Positions 45,730 through 53,946 of a stretch of DNA of 64,000 nucleotides are shown here, piece after piece (within the stretch, counting starts at the first letter, position 1; every line of letters starts with the position of its first letter). Under the pieces are notes generated by a model that had not been told where the DNA came from, made no database searches, and saw nothing but the letters and a program-made list of their open reading frames with translations. The stretch comes from Dimorphilus gyrociliatus (taxonomy: Eukaryota > Annelida > Polychaeta > Dinophilidae). A program made the position numbers and the translations under genes. The stretch is taken from assembly GCA_904063045.1 (NCBI GenBank), contig CAJFCJ010000046.1:79369-143368 (forward strand). The letters run 5' to 3'.

Positions 45730-47315
45730 CAAGATTAGAAGAATATACACCCCCAAGGAAAGTAACATTTGAAGAGCTAATTCATGGAAAGATCAAAAAG
45801 GAGAATTCTCCCTCTATTTCAGTTAAAATGGAACAGTATGAACATACACCAGAGTTAACTTTTGTAGCTACCAGTGATAACAGTGAAGAGAAAATTGATT
45901 TGTCTTCTGTTGACTTACAGTCAGAGCAAGAAAAAGATGTGAATTTAAAATCAATTAAAGAATATTTAACATTGGATGGTCAGCTACCTATTCCTTATTT
46001 TGGAACTTTTACACCTTTCATAATGGAGATGTTTGTTCACAAGGAAATGATCTGGATTATCCTTGAAGAAAGAAACATTCTGGTTTTACCTGACCATTTG
46101 ATGCTAACTCTGCTCCCTAAATTCCATAAAAATAAAATTCACAATCACCATGGACCCAGAATGACATTACAAATAATTACAAAGACCTTTTGGCACCCAA
46201 AATTAAAGATTATGATTGAGAATTCAATAAAGGATTGCACTTTGTGTGAACAAATGAATGGTAGGAGTAGAGTATACCCTTTGGTAGAAACCTTTCACCC
46301 TGCATCACCAATGGAGTTGGTAGCCATGGATATAATGGGACCCTTACCCATGGTTAAGTCATACAGATTCATACTTGTGATAGTGGATCATTTCAGTAGA
46401 TACACAGTTTTATATGCACTCAAACAGCAAACCAGTAAAGAAATTGCAAACCTTCTTTTCAACAGATTTTTTCCCATTTTTGGAATTCCAAAACAAATGT
46501 TGACAGATCAAGGAAGAAACTTTGTTGGTAAAGCTTTTAAAGAGTTTATGAAGGTATTAGGTATTGAGAAAATCCAAACAACAGCTTATAGAAGCCAGAG
46601 CAATGGACTAGTTGAACGAAGAAATAGAGAAGTGAGGAAGGAAATCAATAAATTAGTGGTGGAAGAAAATCAGCATAACTGGGTTGCAAACCTACCCTTG
46701 ATTCAAGCATTTTTGAATCAATCACCTGTAGGAAGTACAAGACTACCACCCCAGGAACTTCTTTTTGGCACCAGCACAAGAACACTGATTGATGTAACAA
46801 TGCATACTACCTCTCCTGAAACAAATGTACTATTTGTATTCAATCACCAGCAGCAATTAGTACAGTTAAGAGCTACAGCCTTCTGTAAATCCATCATGGC
46901 AAAAGAACAATATAGGGAAAGAAAGAATAGAAATCTCAATCTTCCAAAATATTTTGAGGTTGATGATGAAGTATTCTTAAGAAATGATGCTGCAAGAATT
47001 GCAATAACAAAAATCCCTTCTTTAAAATGGTTAGGCCCATACCGAATAACAAAAGTCAATCATCAAAAGTGGATATATGAAATACAAATGGATGATAATA
47101 CATGCAAGTTGGTACATGGTAGCAGATTAAGACTAGCCAATGAATCTAATAAGTTGGAAACAGGGAAAGAAGCAACAACAATCTTTCACCTTGTGGAGAA
47201 GGAAATAACACACCTCCAATATCTTTCTCAGGTAGAAGGAAGAAATGACTTCCAATTCCGTTTGAAGAATCAAAAGGCCAAGAAGTCATTGCCTTGTGTG
47301 ACACAGGAGCATTGA
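45730..47315 (+). CDS. Integrase
   Basis: A 495-codon open frame from ATG 45828, with pol sequence leading in from 45730. An H2C2 zinc-binding part (H..H...C..C: NHHGPRMTLQ, then CTLCEQ) precedes the core. The core has MDIMGPLPMVKSYRFILVIV (first Asp), TDQGRNFVGKAF (second Asp) and SNGLVERRNREV (Glu), the DD35E-type catalytic triad. The C-terminal part (KWLGPYRITKVNHQKW) resembles the GPF/Y module. It ends with TGA at 47313-47315, overlapping the next frame by about 65 bases. Intact and of normal length. Confidence 0.92.
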
Positions 47316-50300
47316 GATCCTTTATTACTGAAAAAGAAATCAAGTTAATGGATGTTACAATTATGGATAAAGAAACAATTGGCTTACCAATTATAACTTC
47401 AGCTGATGGGAAAGCTTTAAAGCAAAAAGGAAGCGTAAAGCTGAATATCCAATTTGCTGGAGAAAGTATGGAACAAGAATTTATAGTTATGGAAAATCTA
47501 GACATAGCAATAATACTTGGTTGTGATTTCCTACAAACTGTGGGAGCAAACCTCAATTTTGAAGCTAAACAGTGTTCTCTCAAATTTGATAGAAGGAAAG
47601 GGAACCTGGCTGAAAGAATAAGGCAACCTCAACTAAACAAAGTCACTATAGCCATGATGGGACAGCATGACTCTTCATCAGAAAGCTCAGATAGTGATGA
47701 CTCAGAGATGGAAGTTACTAATTCTGATACTGGTTATGACACAAGCAATACTTTCAAAACAGACAGTAATTACAGTCTCAATGAACCTTCAAGCTCATCT
47801 GAAAGTGATGACACAGAAACAAATAATGAACTGGATCAAAATACAGATTCAGAGGCAAACATTATCTCTGATAGAGAAGATGAAATACCTAGTTCAGACA
47901 ATGAGTCAATAATTATTGAAAGCGAAATTATTGATATAACCCATTCTGATAATGAGTCAATAATTATTGAAGGTGAAATTATTGACATAACCCATTCAGA
48001 TAATGAGTCCCTCATAGTGGTAGATTCATCCCAAGATGAGAAAGAAAATACAAGTGATACAGACAATGAGTCAGTCATATTTTTAGATGAGACTAAAATC
48101 ATCTCTGAACAATTAGATTCCCAACAAGAAGTGGAACCACAATATATAGAGTTAGAAGATGGAATAACTATCAGAGTGGAACAACAACACAAAATTTTCA
48201 ACCATTCAACTATAGCCAACACAGGAAGAGCTAACATGAAACAGATGTTGTGGCTTCCACTAGTGATGACTGTAATGGTGATCTGTGGCTGCATCCACTC
48301 AATAACAGTCCCAAAACCATCCTACCAAGGTGCACATGTTACAAGTGCAAACATTACCTTAACATTTAAACCACCATTATACTTTTGTTCTAACCAACTA
48401 CCAAGCCAGGCATTTGATCTAGCAGATGAGCCAACTTGTAATATAGAATCACAAGAAACCAAGACAATTACAGCTGATATCTATGAATTGAACTTGGAAG
48501 AAATTGAAACAAGAGCAGTAAAATGTCAAGTGTATCTAAGAACTAATTTTTACACTTACTATTTCTTTGGAGCAAAGAAGAGGAGAATTGTTAACTCAGT
48601 TATCAAAGTAACTCATGATCAATGCAGACAGATGGTAAAAGACAAACGATCTTTTCAAGGAAAACCTTTAATGGTGAAAAGAAACACTTGGATCCACCAA
48701 GATCAGTTTCCTGCTGCCTACACATGGCCAACAACTACCAAGGTGCTGGAATACACCACAATTATCCAGTTTGGCAAAGCATATTGGCAACCTCCTAATA
48801 TGAAAATTACAACTAATCTGGACTACCTGGAAGATTGTTTACCAGGGCAGTCCTATTGTGAGACAGAAGAGGCAATTATTGTCTTTAGAAACCTCAAGAA
48901 TAATTACACACTTGGGCAACAATCACCATGGATAAAAATTAGCAACAGAATTAGTTGTATCAAATTTGCTGGTCACTATTCTTGTCCAGGGTATTCTATT
49001 CTGGACATCCCTTATCAAGATAAGTTCATTGATGGAATTGGTGGTCCTGGAACAAAAGTACTAGTACCACTGGAGGAACAGAGTTTAATACAGGAAACAA
49101 GCAAGGAACACCTATACAATTTGCTACAATATCAGAAGATTGGCAAAAATGAAGAAAAACGACTATTAAACTATCCCAATAAAGTTAAAGAACAAATTAT
49201 ACTATACAAGCGAAACAACCCCTTACCAAGTCTTAACCAATGGTACAGAGAAACAAACACAAAGTATAAACTAATGAGAAATAAAGGCACACTCAAGGAA
49301 GTTGTGATATATCATCTACAACAACCCATTAGTCCATCTTACTGGGAGCTGGATAACTATTATATCCAAGAAATGCTGCAAGCAGTCAATTGGACAAGGG
49401 CAACAAGACAATCTGTTACGATTTCAAAATATGTATACAGTGAGAAAAGAATCAAAAAGAAGGTATTACCAACATTGGGCATATGGTATAAAGGACCACC
49501 AGCCAGAGAATTTAAGATTACCTATGAAGGAATTTATTTTACTCTACACATGAGAATGGCTAAAAAGCAGATGAAGAAGGAAGCAAAACTGAAACATAAG
49601 ATAAGTAAAAACCCATACCACAAATTCCCATTGGAAATGAGAGAAGCTGCCCAAACATCTACCTTACTACATGGTATTGATTCAAATTTTAAGAATTTAA
49701 AAAAGTTTACCCAACAGCTGTCAAGTCTTCTCTGCAATCAATTTGTTCAAAGAAGCAGAATGATGGCATTACTAGCAAATTTGGATCCTCAATTGACCAC
49801 AGTGTTAACAAATGAGTTGGGAATGCACAGTAGTCAGATGGGAGAATTAGCTATAATTAAACAATGTTCACCAATAGCCTCAACAGAAGTAGTTTGTGAC
49901 TTAAGCATGATAAAAAAGAATAACAAATGTTCTCAATTTTTACTTGTCACCATGAACAACCTGCTTTTCCAAGTAGAACCAGTTACTCATGTTTTACAGC
50001 AAGTCAATCCTGAAGAGATTACCTATAATGAGTGTAAGTTTAACAAGTTATTCTACAAAACAACTCACAACCCATTAAATCCTATAAGAAACCAACCAAT
50101 GAAAGACAAAACATATGTGTATTATTCAGAAAGAGGATGCAGATTTCACACTGTGTCTGCAAAATCCATGCAGTTACATATCCACAATCACCTTTCTGAA
50201 CCAAAAATTGAAATTGCCAGATTAGCTGATCTACTCCACCATGGGGTAAAGAAGGATATTGCATACCAGCACTCAAAAATTAAGCAAGTTATCAGTTCAC

Positions 50301-50656
50301 TGGAACAGAAGCAGGCAAGGTATGATAACATGGTCACTGTTGCAGAGAAAAATGGCATTGTACCCAATTTATCTGGAATTAAACAGTTTTTCCATAGTTG
50401 GTACTATAAACCTGGGAAAACACTTTATGTTATCATACGAAATATTTGTTTGAGTATTGTAGTGTCAATGGTATGTATCATCATTTTCAACTATATTATT
50501 GGAAGAAGAAAACAAAGAGAAGAAATTGCTACCCCAAGTGAGAGCACAGATAACTCTCCTGAAAACCCAAAACTAATGAAACAAAGTTGTAGCTTTAGTC
50601 AACATCAAACTAATGAAGAAGAACAACCACCTGTAATTCTCATTAAATCAAGATGA
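47249..50656 (+). CDS. Second retropepsin-like domain plus acidic region plus Env-like glycoprotein
   Basis: One uninterrupted frame (about 1,135 codons) after a stop at 47246-47248. There is no ATG at its start, so access must be by frameshift from integrase or by splicing. The N-terminal 100 residues are a retropepsin-like fold with LCDTGALRSFI (DTG) and IAIILGCDFLQTVGANLNF. A Ser/Asp/Glu-rich segment with 17-residue tandem repeats follows (about 47660-48180). From ATG 48236 come a signal-peptide-like MLWLPLVMTVMVICGCIHSI, a Cys- and N-glycosylation-site-bearing ectodomain, a basic stretch (about 49440-49465), helical heptad-like segments and a membrane anchor (LSIVVSMVCIIIFNYIIG, about 50450-50505) with a short cytosolic tail. 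It is probably an envelope protein; whether the protease part stays attached is unknown. Confidence 0.85.
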   Translation, partial: LPIPFEESKGQEVIALCDTGALRSFITEKEIKLMDVTIMDKETIGLPIITSADGKALKQKGSVKLNIQFAGESMEQEFIVMENLDIAIILGCDFLQTVGANLNFEAKQCSLKFDRRKGNLAERIRQPQLNKVTIAMMGQHDSSSESSDSDDSEMEVTNSDTGYDTSNTFKTDSNYSLNEPSSSSESDDTETNNELDQNTDSEANIISDREDEIPSSDNESIIIESEIIDITHSDNESIIIEGEIIDITHSDNESLIVVDSSQDEKENTSDTDNESVIFLDETKIISEQLDSQQEVEPQYIELEDGITIRVEQQHKIFNHSTIANTGRANMKQMLWLPLVMTVMVICGCIHSITVPKPSYQGAHVTSANITLTFKPPLYFCSNQLPSQAFDLADEPTCNIESQETKTITADIYELNLEEIETRAVKCQVYLRTNFYTYYFFGAKKRRIVNSVIKVTHDQCRQMVKDKRSFQGKPLMVKRNTWIHQDQFPAAYTWPTTTKVLEYTTIIQFGKAYWQPPNMKITTNLDYLEDCLPGQSYCETEEAIIVFRNLKNNYTLGQQSPWIKISNRISCIKFAGHYSCPGYSILDIPYQDKFIDGIGGPGTKVLVPLEEQSLIQETSKEHLYNLLQYQKIGKNEEKRLLNYPNKVKEQIILYKRNNPLPSLNQWYRETNTKYKLMRNKGTLKEVVIYHLQQPISPSYWELDNYYIQEMLQAVNWTRATRQSVTISKYVYSEKRIKKKVLPTLGIWYKGPPAREFKITYEGIYFTLHMRMAKKQMKKEAKLKHKISKNPYHKFPLEMREAAQTSTLLHGIDSNFKNLKKFTQQLSSLLCNQFVQRSRMMALLANLDPQLTTVLTNELGMHSSQMGELAIIKQCSPIASTEVVCDLSMIKKNNKCSQFLLVTMNNLLFQVEPVTHVLQQVNPEEITYNECKFNKLFYKTTHNPLNPIRNQPMKDKTYVYYSERGCRFHTVSAKSMQLHIHNHLSEPKIEIARLADLLHHGVKKDIAYQHSKIKQVISSLEQKQARYDNMVTVAEKNGIVPNLSGIKQFFHSWYYKPGKTLYVIIRNICLSIVVSMVCIIIFNYIIGRRKQREEIATPSESTDNSPENPKLMKQSCSFSQHQTNEEEQPPVILIKSR
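47897..48025 (+). repeat. 51-bp in-frame tandem repeats (17 residues)
   Basis: Two full units and one partial unit (DNESIIIESEIIDITHS, DNESIIIEGEIIDITHS, DNESLIV) in the acidic linker before Env. The repeats are almost identical at DNA level, so they are recent. Confidence 0.92.
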
Positions 50657-50672
50657 AGGGACTCATCTTCAC

Positions 50673-50686
50673 AAAGAAGGGGGAAG
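50673..50686 (+). promoter_or_regulatory. Polypurine tract
   Basis: AAAGAAGGGGGAAG one base before the 3' LTR; the standard plus-strand primer position. Confidence 0.85.
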
Positions 50687-50687
50687 T

Positions 50688-51322
50688 TGTACAACTTTGG
50701 TTATATTTTACATGCTTGAACTCTATTATTTTATGCAACATATACATGTACATCTTAAAACCTACGCAAGAAAATGCTATAACATTGGCCAAACATAAGT
50801 CTGATTAGTCAGCTTGAAGGCTCATCTTTAATTACCAATAAAGGTTTGGCCAAGTTATAATTTAATTAACTTGCCTAGGGTGTGGCCAAGTTATAATTCA
50901 ATTAACCTTCCTAAATGTTGAACCTTGTAACATCCTGTTACTAAAGATAAATATGAACTACACATTTTGGCAACTGTAAAGTGATGATTGGATGTCAGAG
51001 ACAAACCTCAAAGTATATAAATCCTCATTATTCTCATTTGGCATGCAGCTTCCATCTGGACCCAAGGACCTGGGAAAATCATCTGGAAACAACCTCCACT
51101 GGAACCATCCATCTACTCCTCAACATTGGAAGACAGTTTGGTAATTTGGCAACCTGCTATTACAAACTATCTACTCTGCTATTGAACTCTCATATTGTTA
51201 CTTGCTTAAGTATTATTATTGCGAATAAACCATTTTAATTTAAACATTTGTTTAAAGGTTCGAGTAGAACCAGTATTGTTATAACTTGCAAGCGCATAGA
51301 TTTTGCCAGCAAGAACAGTACA
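50688..51322 (+). repeat. 3' LTR (635 bp)
   Basis: TGTACAACTTTGG to CAGTACA, with TATATAAA at 51014-51021 and AATAAA at 51224-51229. It differs from the 5' LTR mainly by a 36-bp duplication around GGCCAAGTTATAATT (near 50850-50905), plus scattered substitutions. Confidence 0.93.
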
Positions 51323-51324
51323 CT

Positions 51325-52046
51325 ACTCCAGAGCTGCAGACAAACCCAGATGGGTACAAGTCACAAAGAGCCAGACTGCACCTGATACCAATGGGTTTAA
51401 AGGTTCTCTAAGCGACAAAGAAAAAGCCCTGACTAGAGCTATGAGTAAAACTTACAGTTCTATTCACCAGATTGAGAGACTTAAGGAATATAACCCTTGG
51501 ACCAAAAAGGCCATGGACATGATGGACTCCATTAGAATCACAGGAGGTCCCATCACTGGGGAAAGACTCAACCAACTACATGAAATAGCCAATACTTGTG
51601 CTGGAGAAACAAATAGAGTTGTTCTGGAGGAGCTCAATGAGAGGCTCTCTAAAATGAGGGACAAGATAAAAAATGATCAGCAAAATTACAATCAATCAGA
51701 GGTCAAGAAAGCTATTGAAGTAGCTAAAACCAGATCGATACAGAAATATGGCAAAAAGATTAACTGGGGCCAACTCAAAGAAAGTGTATACTTGGTCACC
51801 AAAAATCTAAAGGCTCCCTTAGATGACTCTTTCACCAGAGAGCTCCATGAAAATTTCAAAGAGCTCCCTACTATACAGAGATCCAAGAAACCAGCAGATA
51901 AAACCAGACACAAAGAACCTTACAAGAACTCTAAGGATGAAATCTCAGAACTAAGAAAGGAATTGGCAATCATGACTGTCTTATTTAAAGGAATTACAGA
52001 GAAAATGAGTGCTGATGAGGAGACTATGGACCAGGGAAACTCCTAA
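51325..52046 (+). CDS. Unknown helical ORF upstream of a Penelope-like RT
   Basis: The open frame runs from the LTR end to TAA at 52044-52046; the first ATG is at about 51440 (MSKTYSSIHQIERLKEYNPW). The product is hydrophilic, rich in Lys/Glu, largely helical (RLNQLHEIANTCAGETNRVV, ELNERLSKMRDKIKND) and without Cys motifs. It lies 70 bases before, and on the same strand as, a Penelope-type RT. It could be an upstream ORF of that element or a Gag-like helper. I recognise no family. Its left part abuts the LTR directly, so its 5' end may be lost. Confidence 0.55.
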
Positions 52047-52117
52047 CTCTTCAAGCATAACAGCATAACAATTATAATGTTTTTAAACATGTTTTTATCA
52101 ATAAAACAGAACCAAGT

Positions 52118-52996
52118 ATGGTTTTTAACCTATGTAGGAACTCTAACATCAAGAGTTCTTGCCTGAACACTATGGTACAAGGTCTAGGCTTTGTCTGGAC
52201 TTGGGCCCCAAATAAATTTATAAACTTGCACTTCACAGGGATCTTGGATTATACATTAAAATGGCTAAAGATCATTGAGAAAAATGGTACACCAAGATTT
52301 CGAAATAATCCACTAAAGAAAAAACTTCTTGACATACAAGCACCATCTCTACCTGAACTAATGAGGGAATTAAATTACATGCCCTCTTGTCATATTCCAG
52401 AAATTAACCATATCACAGACAGGATATATGACATTATAAAGGGCTCTGAAAAAATTAATAGAGCCCAAAAGGGTCTTGAAAATCAAGGCCTAATGAAAAA
52501 CTTCCTCAACAATCACTCTAACATTATCATTAAACCAGCTGATAAAGGCAGAAGGATTGTCTTAATGGACAAAGAGGACTATGTCTTTGAAGCTATGACA
52601 CAGCTCTGTGACAGAACAACCTACAAACAAGTCAGCAATAAAATAAGCTCTACCCAATGGACCCGGTTAAATGAAATCCTTAATGAATTGGTTACAATGA
52701 AAATCATTACCAAATCTACAGCAACTCTGATGGCTCCACAAAATAGCCCAGGAGATAGAAAGTTTTACCTCCTACCTAAAATTCATAAACACAGCTCCCA
52801 ATGGAGAGTACCAAATAGGATCCCCAAGGGGAGACCAGTGGTGAGCTATGTAGGCTCTGATCTATATAAAATATCTAAATTTGTTGATCACTATCTGGTC
52901 AAAATGGCAAAAAGTACCACTAGCTATGCTAAAAACACCCAACATTGCATTGGCAAACTATCTAAGATACATTCACTAAAATTTAAGTTCCACTAA
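52118..52996 (+). pseudogene. Penelope-like retroelement RT, 3'-truncated
   Basis: The frame carries Penelope hallmarks: GLGFVWTWAPNKFINL near the N-terminus (compare GL.F.PTP), NIIIKPADKGRRIVLMDKED, YLLPKIHKHSSQWRVPNRI and GRPVVSYVGSDLYKISKFVD. The catalytic YADD-type motif and any GIY-YIG endonuclease are absent. Homology stops at about 52985, where a dispersed repeat begins. It is probably a fragment produced by later insertion or deletion. Confidence 0.8.
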
Positions 52997-53100
52997 AATC
53001 TATCCAAGTGCCACAAGGTGTTCTAGAAAATTCTGTAGGCATATTTGACTCTTTCTTACATCTAATGTGCACTTAGATATAATAATATATCCTAACCCTT
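52997..53100. repeat. Fragment of the dispersed TGTGCACTTAGATATA repeat
   Basis: Contains TCTAATGTGCACTTAGATATA, the opening block of the repeat family at 58.6 and 62.5 kb, between the truncated RT and an LTR fragment. Confidence 0.55.
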
Positions 53101-53103
53101 ATT

Positions 53104-53197
53104 GATAAATGATTGGAAAGGACGAATACTGTTCTGAAGAAGCAGAAATTCCTACAATTACAACACAACAAAGTACAAATATGGTGCAGTCAACAGG
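53104..53197 (+). repeat. LTR 3' end fragment with primer binding site
   Basis: 53104-53177 is the plus-strand counterpart of the minus-strand LTR ending at 62028 (AGAAATTCCTACAATTACAA is shared) and ends AAAGTACA. Four bases later is TGGTGCAGTCAACAGG (53182-53197), one base different from the primer binding site at 42780. It is therefore the junction of a second LTR family, truncated on both sides. Confidence 0.82.
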
Positions 53198-53220
53198 GTT
53201 ATATTTTTTTTCTATTTTAG

Positions 53221-53762
53221 CTAACCAATCAAAAACTGTTTTTGGTGAGGAATTGGTAAATTTTATAATACATTCATTCAATTGTCTAAAATCTAATGAG
53301 TTAATATTGAATGAAAGACCTAAAGAAGAATTAATGGAATTAATGTTTAGTGAACAAAATTCACAAGAATTATATAAATTATTAGAAAAAGAATTTGCAA
53401 ATTTAAAAGTACCTTTAAGCAGAACTGAACTACAAGATTTAAAAGAAAAAATGGCTAAATTACAGGAAAACTATATTGCCAAATTTCATCAAAATTTACA
53501 AGTAAAATTCAATAAAAACTTTATTTTAGAACAATATTTTAATCATTACAAAAGGAAATTTTCAACTATGGATTCTCAATTCTCTGACAAGAAATATCAA
53601 GATTTTCAAAAGAGAGAAATTGAATCAGCTAAGAATAAAATGAGAAATGAAAAGAATGAGTTTGATTCAAAATTGTGCCAAATTCAAAGGAAAGTGAATG
53701 AAAGAGAGGAAGAGAGAAAGAAGGAAAAGCAGAGAGAAATGTCACATTTCATTTGGGTTTAA
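53221..53762 (+). CDS. Coiled-coil protein exon, function unknown
   Basis: A strong polypyrimidine-AG (TTTTTTTTCTATTTTAG, ending 53220) precedes a frame to TAA at 53760-53762. The product is helical throughout. GEELVNFIIHSFNCLKSNEL is followed by long charged heptads (LQDLKEKMAKLQENYIAKFH, KRKFSTMDSQFSDKKYQDFQ) and a Lys/Glu-rich end (VNEREEERKKEKQREM). The open frame also extends left through the LTR fragment, but the splice-like site suggests a host exon next to retroelement debris. The layout is reminiscent of helical tails of large GTPases, but I cannot assign it. A possible further exon lies at 53790-53900. Confidence 0.5.
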
Positions 53763-53946
53763 TGATGAACCTTGTATTGAATTTCCTGCAAGTCACTCTA
53801 GAGGGTGTCCCAGAGGGCATCCCAGAGGAAGTCCAAGAAAACATTAATGAAAATTATATAGAAGCTGAATCAAGTAGTTTCTTTCTTCATAGAAAAGCAT
53901 AATAATAGACACTAGATGGCATTACTAAAATTTGCAGAAAAATTAC

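Larger units (their letters stand above)
42177..51322 (+). mobile_element. Full-length Ty3/gypsy-type LTR retroelement with env
   Basis: 9.1 kb with two LTRs (599 and 635 bp) bounded by TGTAC...GTACA, a primer binding site, a polypurine tract and the order gag - PR - RT - RNase H - IN - second PR-like domain - env. The RT has YLDDIIIF and the post-RT GYYRKFIQDFA typical of Ty3/gypsy. The gag-pol frame is broken by several one-base shifts, but the env frame is fully open for 1,100+ codons. Bases flanking the LTRs (AATAT left, CTACT right) do not form a target duplication. A relative is relic at 1-0.65 kb (pol) and 6.7-7.9 kb (env). Confidence 0.93.

Noticed and set aside
47836-48294. Minus-strand 152-codon ORF opposite the acidic linker
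   Set aside because: Mirror of a low-complexity Ser/Asp/Glu coding repeat; the plus frame is part of a 1,100-codon ORF.
53109-53220. Start of the 53.2 kb protein in the LTR fragment
   Set aside because: The upstream part translates an LTR end and primer site. The splice acceptor at 53220 gives a simpler exon start.
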